From: Clostridia bacterium
GTDB lineage: Bacteria > Bacillota_A > Clostridia > Oscillospirales > CAG-272
DNA: 16,699 nucleotides
Assembly: GCA_017407725.1 (NCBI GenBank)
Contig: JAFQWB010000112.1
Coordinates: forward strand, 1 to 16,699
Direction: 5' to 3'
The translations under genes were made by a program, and so were the position numbers. Shown piece after piece: positions 6,815-14,848 of the stretch; positions within the stretch are counted from its first letter, which is position 1; every line of letters starts with the position of its first letter. The notes beneath the pieces were generated by a model. That model ran no database searches and was not told where the DNA came from. It worked only from the letters and a program-made list of their open reading frames with translations.

Positions 6815-7579
6815 ATGAATTCAAGAGAAACAAATTTTGATACAAATACCAGTCCGGAGCAAGGAGGCGAGCCGCCTTCCGAAAAAAAGAGCGAACAGAG
6901 CGAGATCGAGAAAACGGGAAGCATAAAGGTTGCGTCAGACGGCTTTACCGTTCACTGTATATCGATAATCGGACAGATCGAGGGACATTATCTGTTACCC
7001 AGTACTCAGAAAACAACGAAGTATGAGCATATTCTTCCCATGCTCGTTGAAATTGAAGAGGATGACGGGATAGACGGACTTCTTGTGATACTCAATACCG
7101 TGGGCGGAGACGTTGAAGCGGGACTTGCCATCTCCGAAATGATAGCCTCCATGAAAAAACCGTCGGTGTCACTTGTGCTCGGAGGAGGTCACTCAATAGG
7201 CATACCTCTTGCGGTGAGTGCAAAAAGATCCTTTATAGTTCCGTCCGCAACAATGACCCTCCACCCGGTGAGGTATAACGGGGTGGTTATAGGAGCGCCG
7301 CAGACCTATTATTACCTTGACAAGATACAGGACAGAATATTCAGATTTATTTCACAAAACTCCAAAATAAAAGAGGAAAGACTTCGAGAGCTTTCGGTAG
7401 TGAACGATGAAATGGTAGCCGATATAGGAAGTATCCTCGACGGAAACCGAGCTGTAAAGGAAGGCATTATAGACGGTGTGGGAGGGCTGTCAAGCGCACT
7501 CGGAGCACTCAGAACTCTTGCGAAGGAAAAAAGGAAAAAGATAAAAGAGGTATCAAAAAAAGGAAAGGACGGGGATTAA
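6815..7579 (+). CDS. tepA: ClpP-like TepA (YmfB-type) peptidase
   Basis: A 254-residue ClpP-fold protein of the TepA group (translocation-enhancing protein, first described in Bacillus subtilis). Numbered from the chosen start: an acidic, disordered N-terminal segment (1-35), then the ClpP core with LNTVGGDVEAGLAI (about 93-106), GGGHSIGIPLAVSA with the nucleophile-position Ser127, and SATMTLHPVRYNG with His150. These match the serine and histidine of the ClpP triad. The C-terminus is strongly basic (KEKRKKIKEVSKKGK). Cytosolic; no signal peptide. The frame is open back to a GTG at 6755, but no ribosome binding site is near it. AAGGAG (6800-6805) lies 9 bp before the ATG at 6815, so that start is chosen. 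In Bacillus this gene lies near spoIIIE; here it stands before a reductase, with no terminator visible after it. Confidence 0.9.
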   Translation: MNSRETNFDTNTSPEQGGEPPSEKKSEQSEIEKTGSIKVASDGFTVHCISIIGQIEGHYLLPSTQKTTKYEHILPMLVEIEEDDGIDGLLVILNTVGGDVEAGLAISEMIASMKKPSVSLVLGGGHSIGIPLAVSAKRSFIVPSATMTLHPVRYNGVVIGAPQTYYYLDKIQDRIFRFISQNSKIKEERLRELSVVNDEMVADIGSILDGNRAVKEGIIDGVGGLSSALGALRTLAKEKRKKIKEVSKKGKDGD

Positions 7580-7597
7580 ATATTTCGTTAAGTGTGC

Positions 7598-7626
7598 TTG
7601 ACAAATATATATGAATAATATATAAT
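7598..7626 (+). promoter_or_regulatory. Perfect-consensus sigma-A promoter
   Basis: TTGACA (7598-7603), exactly 17 bp, then TATAAT (7621-7626), in an AT-rich tract. This matches both hexamers fully. The predicted start is near 7633. It drives the aldo/keto reductase gene and probably the genes after it, as no terminator is seen before the window end. Confidence 0.9.
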
Positions 7627-7636
7627 ATAAAGTAAA

Positions 7637-7654
7637 TTGGGGAGTTTTCCCCAA
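7637..7654 (+). repeat. 18-bp palindrome/hairpin at the transcript 5' end
   Basis: TTGGGGAGTTTTCCCCAA: 7-bp arms (7637-7643 and 7648-7654) around a 4-bp centre, starting about 4 bp after the predicted transcription start. No T run follows, so it is not an intrinsic terminator. It may be a repressor operator overlapping the initially transcribed region, or a 5' stem-loop that stabilises the mRNA. Confidence 0.65.
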
Positions 7655-7685
7655 TACATAGATTACCGAGGCAGGGGTGTGTAAA

Positions 7686-8801
7686 ATGATATTTACGGAA
7701 AATGTTAAAAAGCTTGGATTCGGACTTATGAGACTTCCCGAAAAGGATGGGAAGATTGACATAGAGCTTTCAAAGAAAATGGTTGATGAGTTCATCGGTG
7801 CGGGATTTACATATTTTGATACCGCATACGTTTACGGCGGCGGAGCCTCCGAGTGTGCTGCAAAGGAGATACTCACGTCAAGATATGACAGAAGTGAGTA
7901 TAAGCTTGCGACAAAGCTTGCACTCTGGCTTGTGAAGGAGCCTGAGGACATGCAGAAGCAGTTCGAAACTCAGCTTGAAAGAACGGGAGTAGAGTATTTC
8001 GACTACTATCTTATACACTGCCTTGATAAGGAAAGATTTGAGTTTGCCGAAAAGATCGGAGCATGGGATTTTGTAAAGGGTCTTAAGGAAAAGGGGCTTG
8101 TAAAGCACATAGGCTTCTCCTTCCACGATACCGCAGACGTGCTTGACAAGGGTCTTGCGGCACATCCCGAGGCCGAATTCGTTCAGCTTCAGATAAACTA
8201 TAAGGACTGGGATGACGAGAGAGTTCAGTCTGAAAAATGCTATAACGTTGCAAGAGCGCACGGAAAAGAGATAATCATAATGGAGCCCGTAAAGGGAGGA
8301 ATGCTTGCGGGTCTTGCACCTGAGGCTGAGGCTATATTCAAGGAGTGCTCACCAAAGGCATCGGTCGCATCCTTTGCAATAAGATACGCCGCATCGCTCG
8401 AGGGCGTACTTACCGTTCTTTCGGGAATGTCGAATTACGAGCAGACCAAGGATAATGCGGGATATATGAAGGATTTTGAGCCTCTTTCCGAAAAGGAGAA
8501 AGATGCGGTCGAAAGAGTAAGAGAGTGCCTTAAGGCTCTTCCCACCGTTCAGTGCACGGGATGCTCTTACTGTACAGACGGATGTCCCTCAAAGATAAAG
8601 ATCCCCAAGCTATTCTCGGCTTATAACAACTGGCTTGTTTACAGATCCGAGGAAAACAGCAAAAGGGAGTATGACAGAATTACAGGCGATAGCGGAAAGG
8701 CATCCGACTGTATCGGATGTGAACAGTGTGAGGGAATCTGCCCTCAGCATCTTCCCATCGTAGATCTTCTCAAGACAGTATCAACAGTATTTGATAAGTA
8801 A
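7686..8801 (+). CDS. Aldo/keto reductase with C-terminal two-[4Fe-4S] ferredoxin domain
   Basis: A 371-residue NAD(P)H-dependent reductase of the aldo/keto reductase superfamily fused to a ferredoxin-like tail, a common Clostridia arrangement. Seen: a TIM-barrel start KLGFGLMRLP, then the catalytic tetrad candidates Asp45 and Tyr50 (FDTAYVYG), Lys77 and His111 (YLIHCLD), and HIGFSFHD. The C-terminal part carries CTGCSYCTDGCP (cysteines 290, 293, 296, 300) and CIGCEQCEGICP (342, 345, 348, 352), each able to bind a 4Fe-4S cluster. The substrate is unknown. An in-frame GTG at 7677 could add three residues with GAGG five bases before it; the ATG at 7686, with AGGGG about 8 bp upstream, is preferred, but the choice is uncertain. 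It is the first gene behind a perfect promoter, and cdaA follows after 32 bp. Confidence 0.93.
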   Translation: MIFTENVKKLGFGLMRLPEKDGKIDIELSKKMVDEFIGAGFTYFDTAYVYGGGASECAAKEILTSRYDRSEYKLATKLALWLVKEPEDMQKQFETQLERTGVEYFDYYLIHCLDKERFEFAEKIGAWDFVKGLKEKGLVKHIGFSFHDTADVLDKGLAAHPEAEFVQLQINYKDWDDERVQSEKCYNVARAHGKEIIIMEPVKGGMLAGLAPEAEAIFKECSPKASVASFAIRYAASLEGVLTVLSGMSNYEQTKDNAGYMKDFEPLSEKEKDAVERVRECLKALPTVQCTGCSYCTDGCPSKIKIPKLFSAYNNWLVYRSEENSKREYDRITGDSGKASDCIGCEQCEGICPQHLPIVDLLKTVSTVFDK

Positions 8802-8833
8802 TTATACCGCAACCGGGGTCGGAGGTGAAAAAA

Positions 8834-9670
8834 TTGAGTGATTTTTTGATTCTTCTCAAGGAAATGGATATTCTCGACGTGCTTGATATAGCGCTTGTGT
8901 CGGTAGTGTTTTATTTCCTAATCAATTTCATAAGAAATAAGGGTGCTGACAAGCTTGCGGTAGGTGTTGTCATACTTGTTGTTCTTCAGCTTGTATGTAC
9001 TGCGCTCGAGCTTCAGTCGATGCTGTTCTTGCTTCAGAATATTTTCCAGGTCGGAATTATAGCCATATTTATAATTTTCCAGCCCGAGCTCAGAACCGCA
9101 CTTGAAAAGGTTGGATCGGAGCCGCTTAAGAATATCAGAAATATGACAAGAGACAGCAACGCGTATATTGCTGTAATTGAGCAGATATGCGCATCGGTTG
9201 CCGACCTTTCGTCAACAAAGACGGGAGCGCTTATCGTAATCGAAAGAGATATGAAGAACGATAATCTGTATTCGAACGGAACTCTTGTTGATTCTGCGGT
9301 TACGAGAAATCTTCTCAACACGATATTCTTCAAGATGACCGCACTTCACGACGGAGCTGTGGTAATTCGTGATGCGAGAGTTCATTCTGCAGCCTGCTGT
9401 CTGCCCCTTTCGACAAACGAAAACGGTCTTGAGGCGGCGCATACAAGACATCTTGCCGCACTCGGAACAAGCGAAAGAAGCGACGCTGTCGTTATAGTTG
9501 TCAGCGAGGAGAGTGGAAAGATATCTCTTGCAATAGAGGGAAAATTCGAAAGATTCGCAAATGCTCAGGCACTTAAGGCAAGACTCGGTGAGCTTATTGT
9601 CGGTAATATCCAGGGCGAAAAGAAAAAGATAATAAACATCAGAAAAAACACAAAGAACGATAATAACTGA
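8834..9670 (+). CDS. cdaA: Membrane diadenylate cyclase CdaA with a variant RHR motif
   Basis: A 278-residue CdaA, the membrane enzyme that joins two ATP to make c-di-AMP, a messenger for potassium, osmotic and cell-wall control. Seen (numbered from the chosen start): three membrane helices at about 17-33, 41-57 and 64-82, then the DAC domain with the metal-binding LHDGAVVI (Asp173, Gly174, Ala175) and VVSEESG (Glu225). The second motif, GTRHRAA in usual family members, reads HTRHLAA (203-209): Thr, Arg and His are kept, but the preceding Gly is His and the last Arg is Leu. Activity may be altered. The start is probably TTG at 8834, because GGAGG (8821-8825) lies 8 bp before it, whereas the earlier GTG at 8825 overlaps that site. 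cdaR follows after a 37-bp gap, as usual. Confidence 0.94.
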   Translation: MSDFLILLKEMDILDVLDIALVSVVFYFLINFIRNKGADKLAVGVVILVVLQLVCTALELQSMLFLLQNIFQVGIIAIFIIFQPELRTALEKVGSEPLKNIRNMTRDSNAYIAVIEQICASVADLSSTKTGALIVIERDMKNDNLYSNGTLVDSAVTRNLLNTIFFKMTALHDGAVVIRDARVHSAACCLPLSTNENGLEAAHTRHLAALGTSERSDAVVIVVSEESGKISLAIEGKFERFANAQALKARLGELIVGNIQGEKKKIINIRKNTKNDNN

Positions 9671-9707
9671 ACTGCGGACAATGCCCGAAAGGAGTGATCT
9701 TGGAATT

Positions 9708-11054
9708 ATGAAAACAAAAAATACTGCCGAGAAAAGCGGCAGAGGAGTAAAGGAAATACTGTCGGGAACACTTGTCAGAGTGCTTTGCGTAATTGCCGCG
9801 TTTTGTCTTTGGCTTTACGTTGAGGAGGCAAGAAGCACTACCGTGGAAGCTCAGTTTGATCTCATAAAGATAGAAACGAGATATGAAGAAAACCTTGAAG
9901 CAAACTCTCTTGTGGTTCAGTATATGAGCCACGATACGGTAAACGTTATGCTCACGGGAACAAAGAATGCACTCAGAAACGTAACTCATTCTGATATCAC
10001 TGCATACGTTGATCTTTCCGAAATATCTGAGGCAGGAGAATACCAGTGCAGAGTAAAGCTTTCTGTTCCTACAGGATTTGCGGCGTCCCTCGTTGCCGAT
10101 CTTCCGGTTACCGTTTACGTTGACAGAGCGGAGAGCGCAGAGTTCGAGATACTCGGAGAGGATATTCTTTTCGACAGCTGGAGCATATCGTCCGACTGCG
10201 TTATTGCGAAGGATAAATCTTCGCTGAACATAAACAAGGTGGTTGTCGAGGGACCCACTCTTGAAATCGAAAAGATAGCATCGGTCAAGGTTAAGACTCA
10301 GGCAATGGGTATGATATCCACAGACGTTTCATCTCTTTGCACACTTGAATACCTTGACAGCGAGGGAAACGTTCTTGAAGGACTTAGGGTCAAGGGAAGC
10401 GCTTACTATAATGACGAGGCTGTAAAGGATATCGTTGCATATATAAAGCTGATCAAGCAAAAGGAAGTAAGCCTCACGGTTGAGAGCGAGCACGGATACG
10501 TGAAGGAGATTACGGTTGAGCCTTCAAAAATAATCATTATGGGATCGCCCGCGGTGGTTGATTCGATAAGCTCGATATCTGTCGGTAAAATAAACGAAAA
10601 GAACATTGACGGTGCAGACAAAATATACGAAGAGGTTTTCAATGCGGTTGAATTGCCCGAGGGAATAATCGGTATTGCTACCGCCGACGGAAACGAGATA
10701 GAAAATAGGCAGCTCAGCGTCACGGTGAAGGCAAACGTAGGAAAATGCTACGTTTTAAGCGTGCCCAAGGAGTTTATACAGCTTGTGAACGATATGAACT
10801 TCTATTCGGCAAACAGCGAGGTAAAGGTAAGGATCGCAGACGGATATGACGAGACTCTCGTTCAGCTCCTTCAGAAGCAGCTTAACGACGGAGTGGGAGG
10901 AATAACTCTTATAGCCGATGCCAAAACGATAGACAAGGACAACAAAACCGCAAATATAACGTCGGTTCTCTTTTCCTCCGAGCTTCAGAACAAAATCTAT
11001 CTTGTGGGTGAAAACACCGTAAATATTACGGTATCCGAGGATAACCGAGGATAA
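9708..11054 (+). CDS. cdaR: CdaR/YbbR-domain regulator of diadenylate cyclase
   Basis: A 448-residue YbbR-domain protein (CdaR), which binds CdaA at the membrane and modulates c-di-AMP synthesis. Seen: a short basic cytosolic start, one membrane helix at about 21-38 (TLVRVLCVIAAFCLWLYV), then an extracytoplasmic region made of YbbR repeats of about 85-100 residues each. The first repeat is at about 45-135, closing with LPVTVYVD, and at least two more follow (roughly 140-245 and 245-345), with a less clear one to the end. An in-frame ATG at 9681 would add nine residues but has no good ribosome binding site; AAAGGAG (9688-9694) precedes the ATG at 9708, though with a long 13-bp spacing. The stop is 3 bp before the next gene. 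glmM, often next in Firmicutes, is not here. Confidence 0.92.
   Translation: MKTKNTAEKSGRGVKEILSGTLVRVLCVIAAFCLWLYVEEARSTTVEAQFDLIKIETRYEENLEANSLVVQYMSHDTVNVMLTGTKNALRNVTHSDITAYVDLSEISEAGEYQCRVKLSVPTGFAASLVADLPVTVYVDRAESAEFEILGEDILFDSWSISSDCVIAKDKSSLNINKVVVEGPTLEIEKIASVKVKTQAMGMISTDVSSLCTLEYLDSEGNVLEGLRVKGSAYYNDEAVKDIVAYIKLIKQKEVSLTVESEHGYVKEITVEPSKIIIMGSPAVVDSISSISVGKINEKNIDGADKIYEEVFNAVELPEGIIGIATADGNEIENRQLSVTVKANVGKCYVLSVPKEFIQLVNDMNFYSANSEVKVRIADGYDETLVQLLQKQLNDGVGGITLIADAKTIDKDNKTANITSVLFSSELQNKIYLVGENTVNITVSEDNRG
11035..11054 (+). repeat. 10-bp tandem repeat at the cdaR 3' end
   Basis: CCGAGGATAA occurs twice in a row (11035-11044, 11045-11054). The second copy supplies both the cdaR stop codon (TAA) and the GAGG ribosome binding site for the next gene, 7 bp before its ATG. 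Confidence 0.7.
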
Positions 11055-11057
11055 CAG

Positions 11058-12641
11058 ATGACTCTTATACTGAAAAACATAAAATCAGCAATCGAGGATA
11101 CCGATGCCGTAGCCATAGAAAAGGCGAGAAAAAAGCTCGCAAAGCATGGAATACGTGCAAAAGAGCTTACCGTGTCAAAGAAATCGGTAGATGCGAGAAA
11201 CAAAAACGATATTTTCTACATATGCTCGGTGATTGCGGACATCGAGGGTGACAAGATAACTGAAAGATCACTTGCAGAGCTTGATGCGGACGTCAGAAAA
11301 GAGGAGGCGCTTACCTTTGAGAGGGGAAGCGAGCCTCTTTTGAGAAGACCGCTTGTGGTCGGATTCGGACCTGCGGGAATGTTTGCCTCGCTCATGCTTG
11401 CAGAGAGGGGATATGCTCCCATAATCCTCGAAAGAGGAGGCTCGATAGCAGAAAGAGTAAAGGCTGTCGAGAGCTTTTATAAGGATGCTGTTCTTGACGA
11501 GAACTGTAATATACAGTTCGGTGCGGGAGGAGCAGGCACCTTTTCTGACGGAAAGCTTGTAACGAGAATAAACGATCCGAGATGCTCTTACGTGCTTGAA
11601 AGACTTGTTGAATTCGGAGCGCCGAAAGAGATACTTACAAATGCAAAGCCGCATATAGGAACCGATCTTTTAAGAGGGGTTTGCGAGAGGATCGCAGACA
11701 GACTTGCAGAGCTCGGCGCAGAGATAAGATATAATACAAGATTTGTCGGATATGAAAAAAAAGACGGCATTTTCAGAGTAAGCACCGATAAAGGGGAGCT
11801 TGAAGCAGGCGTTATAGTTCTTGCTATAGGTCACAGCGCAAGAGACACCTATAAATATCTTCTCACAAAGGGACTTACAATTACCCCAAAGGCATTTTCG
11901 GCAGGTGTCAGAATAGAGCATCTGCGCGAGGATATAAACAGGGCAATGTACGGTAAATTTGCAGATAGACTTCCTGCCGCAGAATATCAGCTTTCCAAAC
12001 GAGTGGGCGAGAGAGGGGTATACACCTTCTGTATGTGTCCCGGAGGAGAGGTGGTTGCAGGTGCATCAGAGTGCGGCGGCGTGGTTGTCAACGGAATGAG
12101 CCATCATGCAAGAAACGGCGAAAATTCAAATTCAGCTCTTGCAGTATCGGTGCTTCCTGAGGATTACGGATGCTCACCCGAAAAGGCAATAGAATTTCAG
12201 AGAATGCTTGAAAGAGCGGCATTTAATGCAGGCAAAGGAAACTATACCGCGCCCGTGTCGAGTGTGGGAGATTTTCTTTCGGGAAAAAGTCTTTCGGGTC
12301 TCGGAAAGATAAAGCCTACCTATATGAACGGAAGAGTGAAGGAGTGCGATCTTGCGGCTCTTATGCCATCATTTATGACAGAAATGCTGAGGATAGGAAT
12401 TTCCGATTTCGGAAGAAAGATAAAGGGCTTTGACAGACCTGATGCTGTTCTGACGGGATTTGAAACAAGAACGTCGGCTCCGATCAGAATTGAAAGAGGA
12501 AGCAATATGTGTGCTCTTTTGAACGACGGTATATATCCGTGCGGAGAGGGTGCGGGATATGCCGGAGGAATAACAAGCGCCGCAATAGACGGAATAAGAT
12601 GCGCGCAGGCCATCACGGCAAGATACAAAGAAACAAATTAA
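11058..12641 (+). CDS. FAD-dependent oxidoreductase (COG2509-type), substrate unknown
   Basis: A 527-residue flavoprotein of the uncharacterised FAD-dependent dehydrogenase family (COG2509), widespread in Firmicutes. Seen: an N-terminal alpha/beta segment of about 95 residues rich in Lys and Arg that precedes the flavin domain; the FAD-binding Rossmann motif VVGFGPAGMFASLMLAERGY (100-119) ending at the ribose-binding glutamate in ILERG (Glu125); a NIQFGAGGAGTFSDGKL loop (151-167); a second ATG-like strand VIVLAIGHSARD; and the closing FAD motif CGEGAGYAGGITSAAIDG near the C-terminus. The reaction is not known. It starts 3 bp after cdaR with GAGG 7 bp upstream and no promoter, so it is co-transcribed with the c-di-AMP genes. 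A 16-bp palindrome follows directly after its stop. Confidence 0.9.
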   Translation: MTLILKNIKSAIEDTDAVAIEKARKKLAKHGIRAKELTVSKKSVDARNKNDIFYICSVIADIEGDKITERSLAELDADVRKEEALTFERGSEPLLRRPLVVGFGPAGMFASLMLAERGYAPIILERGGSIAERVKAVESFYKDAVLDENCNIQFGAGGAGTFSDGKLVTRINDPRCSYVLERLVEFGAPKEILTNAKPHIGTDLLRGVCERIADRLAELGAEIRYNTRFVGYEKKDGIFRVSTDKGELEAGVIVLAIGHSARDTYKYLLTKGLTITPKAFSAGVRIEHLREDINRAMYGKFADRLPAAEYQLSKRVGERGVYTFCMCPGGEVVAGASECGGVVVNGMSHHARNGENSNSALAVSVLPEDYGCSPEKAIEFQRMLERAAFNAGKGNYTAPVSSVGDFLSGKSLSGLGKIKPTYMNGRVKECDLAALMPSFMTEMLRIGISDFGRKIKGFDRPDAVLTGFETRTSAPIRIERGSNMCALLNDGIYPCGEGAGYAGGITSAAIDGIRCAQAITARYKETN

Positions 12642-12656
12642 TTGCCACGTGGCAAT
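12641..12656. repeat. Perfect 16-bp palindrome between the flavoprotein gene and recJ
   Basis: ATTGCCACGTGGCAAT is fully self-complementary and fills the first half of the 33-bp gap, starting at the last base of the upstream stop codon. With no spacer it suits a dimeric DNA-binding protein better than an RNA hairpin, though a short stem is possible. No matching regulator is recognised. Confidence 0.7.
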
Positions 12657-12674
12657 AGTAAGGAAGATTATCAG

Positions 12675-14804
12675 ATGAACAGAAAAAAATGGAAGGTCAA
12701 GGAGTGTAGTAACCCCGAAGCGGCAAGAGAAATATCCGAAAATCTCGGCATAAGCCCGCTTGCGGCAAAACTGCTCGTTATAAGGGGAATAGACAGCGTC
12801 GCGAAAGCAAAAGCATTCGTTTGCTTTTCCGATTTTGCGCTCCACGATCCCTTTCTTATGCCCGATATGGATAAGGCTACGGCTCGTATAGTCCGTGCCG
12901 TTGAAGATAAAGAAAAGATACTCGTATACGGAGATTACGACGTTGACGGAGTCACCTCGGTCAGCATTCTTATGCTCTATTTCAGGTCAATAGGCGTTGA
13001 TGCAGACTATTATATTCCGGACAGAAGCGGAGAGGGCTACGGAATAAACGTTGCGGCAATAGACAGATTCAGAGAGAGCGGAGTTACTCTTATGATAACG
13101 GTAGATACGGGAGTAACGGCGGTTGACGAGACCGAATATGCTAAAAAAATCGGAATCGATACGGTAATTACCGACCATCATGAATGTCACGCGGTTTTGC
13201 CAAGCGCGTGTGCCGTTGTCAACCCGAGAAGATCGGACAGCAGCTATCCCTTCAAGGAGCTTGCAGGTGTCGGTGTCGTATTCAAGCTTGTAACCGCTCT
13301 TATAAAGCTTGATTTTGAAAAAAACGCTTGTGAGGGAAACTATCTCAAAAAGGCGGTTTCCGATTATATAGACCTTGTTGCTATGGGAACGATTGCCGAC
13401 GTTATGCCTCTTGAGGATGAAAACAGAATTTTCGTAAGCATGGGTCTTTCAAAGCTTAATAAATCACCGAGAACGGGATTCACCGCACTTATCGAAGCGG
13501 CGTCAAGCGTTGATAAGGGAGAAAAGCCTCAGAAAAAGCAGATAGTGACCTCGTCTACGGTAAGCTATACCGTGGCACCGAGAATAAATGCGGCGGGAAG
13601 AATAGACAGTGCGGCTATCGCGGCCGAGCTTTTCCTTACCGACGATAAGAAAAAGTGCGATGAGATCGCCGAAAAGCTTTGCCTTATAAATAAAGCAAGA
13701 CAGGCTGAAGAAAACAGAATAATGGAGGAGGCTCTTGCCAAAATAGAGAGTGAGGTCGACCTTAAGAACGATAAAATAATCGTTCTTAGCGACGATAACT
13801 GGCATCACGGAGTTATCGGTATCGTTGCATCGAGAATTACCGAGAAATACGGTCTGCCCTCTGTGCTTATATCCTTTGAGGGAGATATCGGTAAGGGCTC
13901 GGGAAGAAGCATCAAGGGAATAAATCTTGTTGAGGCTCTTACCGATAGCCAGGAATATCTCGTAAAGTTTGGCGGTCACGAGCTTGCGGCAGGTCTTACG
14001 GTTGAAAGAGAAAATCTTGCGGCATTCAAGTGGGGTGTTAACGAATACGTTAAGGCAAATATTGAAAAGGCAAGAGAAGCTGAGGGAACCGACGTTGATT
14101 GCTCGCTCGATATATCCGAGGTTACTCTTGAGGCGGCAGAGGGAATACTTGTGCTTGAGCCCTTCGGAATATCCAACCCCACACCACTCTTTATGCTTCC
14201 TTCGGTGAGAATTTCAGATATTTTCCCGCTCGGAGTAAAGCATACAAGACTTGTTATATCAAACGGAGAAAACAATATAAACGCGGTTATGTTCGGAAAG
14301 GAAAGAGCACAGCTTGAGTACTATTCGTCCGATACCGTGGACATTCTTGCACAGCTTAGTGTAAATGAATTCAGAGAAAGAAGAAGCGTTCAGCTTATCG
14401 TAAAGGATATAAGGCTTTCAAAAGAGGCGTTTGACTACGATAAGGCGCTCATTGAAAGATACAAAGAGGTTATAAAGGGCGCGCCCCACTCAAGAGAGGA
14501 CGACTTCCTTCCAAACAGAGACGACGTTTCTGCGGTATACCTCTATATCAAGAGAAGATTGCCCTCCATGAGAGATGAATACATGGGAATACGAGAGATA
14601 CTTTCCGCACTTTCGCAGAGAAGAATGAGCTACGTCAAGTTAAGAGTCATTCTTGATATTCTTAAGGAAAGCGGAGTTATTGACATTTCTTACAGCGGAG
14701 AGCACAGCGAGAATCTCAAGGTAACCGTCAACTTTGTTAAGAATAAGGTTGACATTGAAAAATCACCCTCATTCGTAAGGGTAAAGAGCGGCTGTACAAG
14801 ATAA
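12675..14804 (+). CDS. recJ: Single-stranded-DNA-specific exonuclease RecJ
   Basis: A 709-residue RecJ, the 5'-3' single-strand DNA exonuclease of recombination and mismatch repair, belonging to the DHH phosphoesterases. Seen (numbered from the chosen start): GDYDVDGVTS with Asp87, Asp89 and Asp91; VDTG (Asp144); DHHE (167-170); AGVGVVFKL; then the DHHA1 part with RINAAGRI, WHHGVIGIVASRI, GSGRS and GGHELAAG; then an OB-like region and a C-terminal extension of about 130 residues that looks helical and winged-helix-like (EILSALSQRRMSYVKLRVIL), as in Firmicute RecJ. All metal-binding residues are kept. The frame is open to a TTG at 12642 inside the palindrome, but AAGGA (12660-12664) precedes the ATG at 12675, so that start is chosen. 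apt, often next in Firmicutes, is absent; rel follows after 44 bp. Confidence 0.95.
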   Translation: MNRKKWKVKECSNPEAAREISENLGISPLAAKLLVIRGIDSVAKAKAFVCFSDFALHDPFLMPDMDKATARIVRAVEDKEKILVYGDYDVDGVTSVSILMLYFRSIGVDADYYIPDRSGEGYGINVAAIDRFRESGVTLMITVDTGVTAVDETEYAKKIGIDTVITDHHECHAVLPSACAVVNPRRSDSSYPFKELAGVGVVFKLVTALIKLDFEKNACEGNYLKKAVSDYIDLVAMGTIADVMPLEDENRIFVSMGLSKLNKSPRTGFTALIEAASSVDKGEKPQKKQIVTSSTVSYTVAPRINAAGRIDSAAIAAELFLTDDKKKCDEIAEKLCLINKARQAEENRIMEEALAKIESEVDLKNDKIIVLSDDNWHHGVIGIVASRITEKYGLPSVLISFEGDIGKGSGRSIKGINLVEALTDSQEYLVKFGGHELAAGLTVERENLAAFKWGVNEYVKANIEKAREAEGTDVDCSLDISEVTLEAAEGILVLEPFGISNPTPLFMLPSVRISDIFPLGVKHTRLVISNGENNINAVMFGKERAQLEYYSSDTVDILAQLSVNEFRERRSVQLIVKDIRLSKEAFDYDKALIERYKEVIKGAPHSREDDFLPNRDDVSAVYLYIKRRLPSMRDEYMGIREILSALSQRRMSYVKLRVILDILKESGVIDISYSGEHSENLKVTVNFVKNKVDIEKSPSFVRVKSGCTR

Positions 14805-14848
14805 AACAGCCCGATATTAGTAGAAGTTTAGTAAATTTGGAGTAACTT

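Noticed and set aside
7580..7685. A c-di-AMP (ydaO-type) or other riboswitch ahead of the gene run
   Set aside because: The leader is only about 50 nt after the predicted start and holds just one short palindrome, too small for a known riboswitch.
13503..13979. Antisense 158-codon frame in recJ
   Set aside because: It is opposite the conserved DHHA1 region of recJ and has no sign of being coding.
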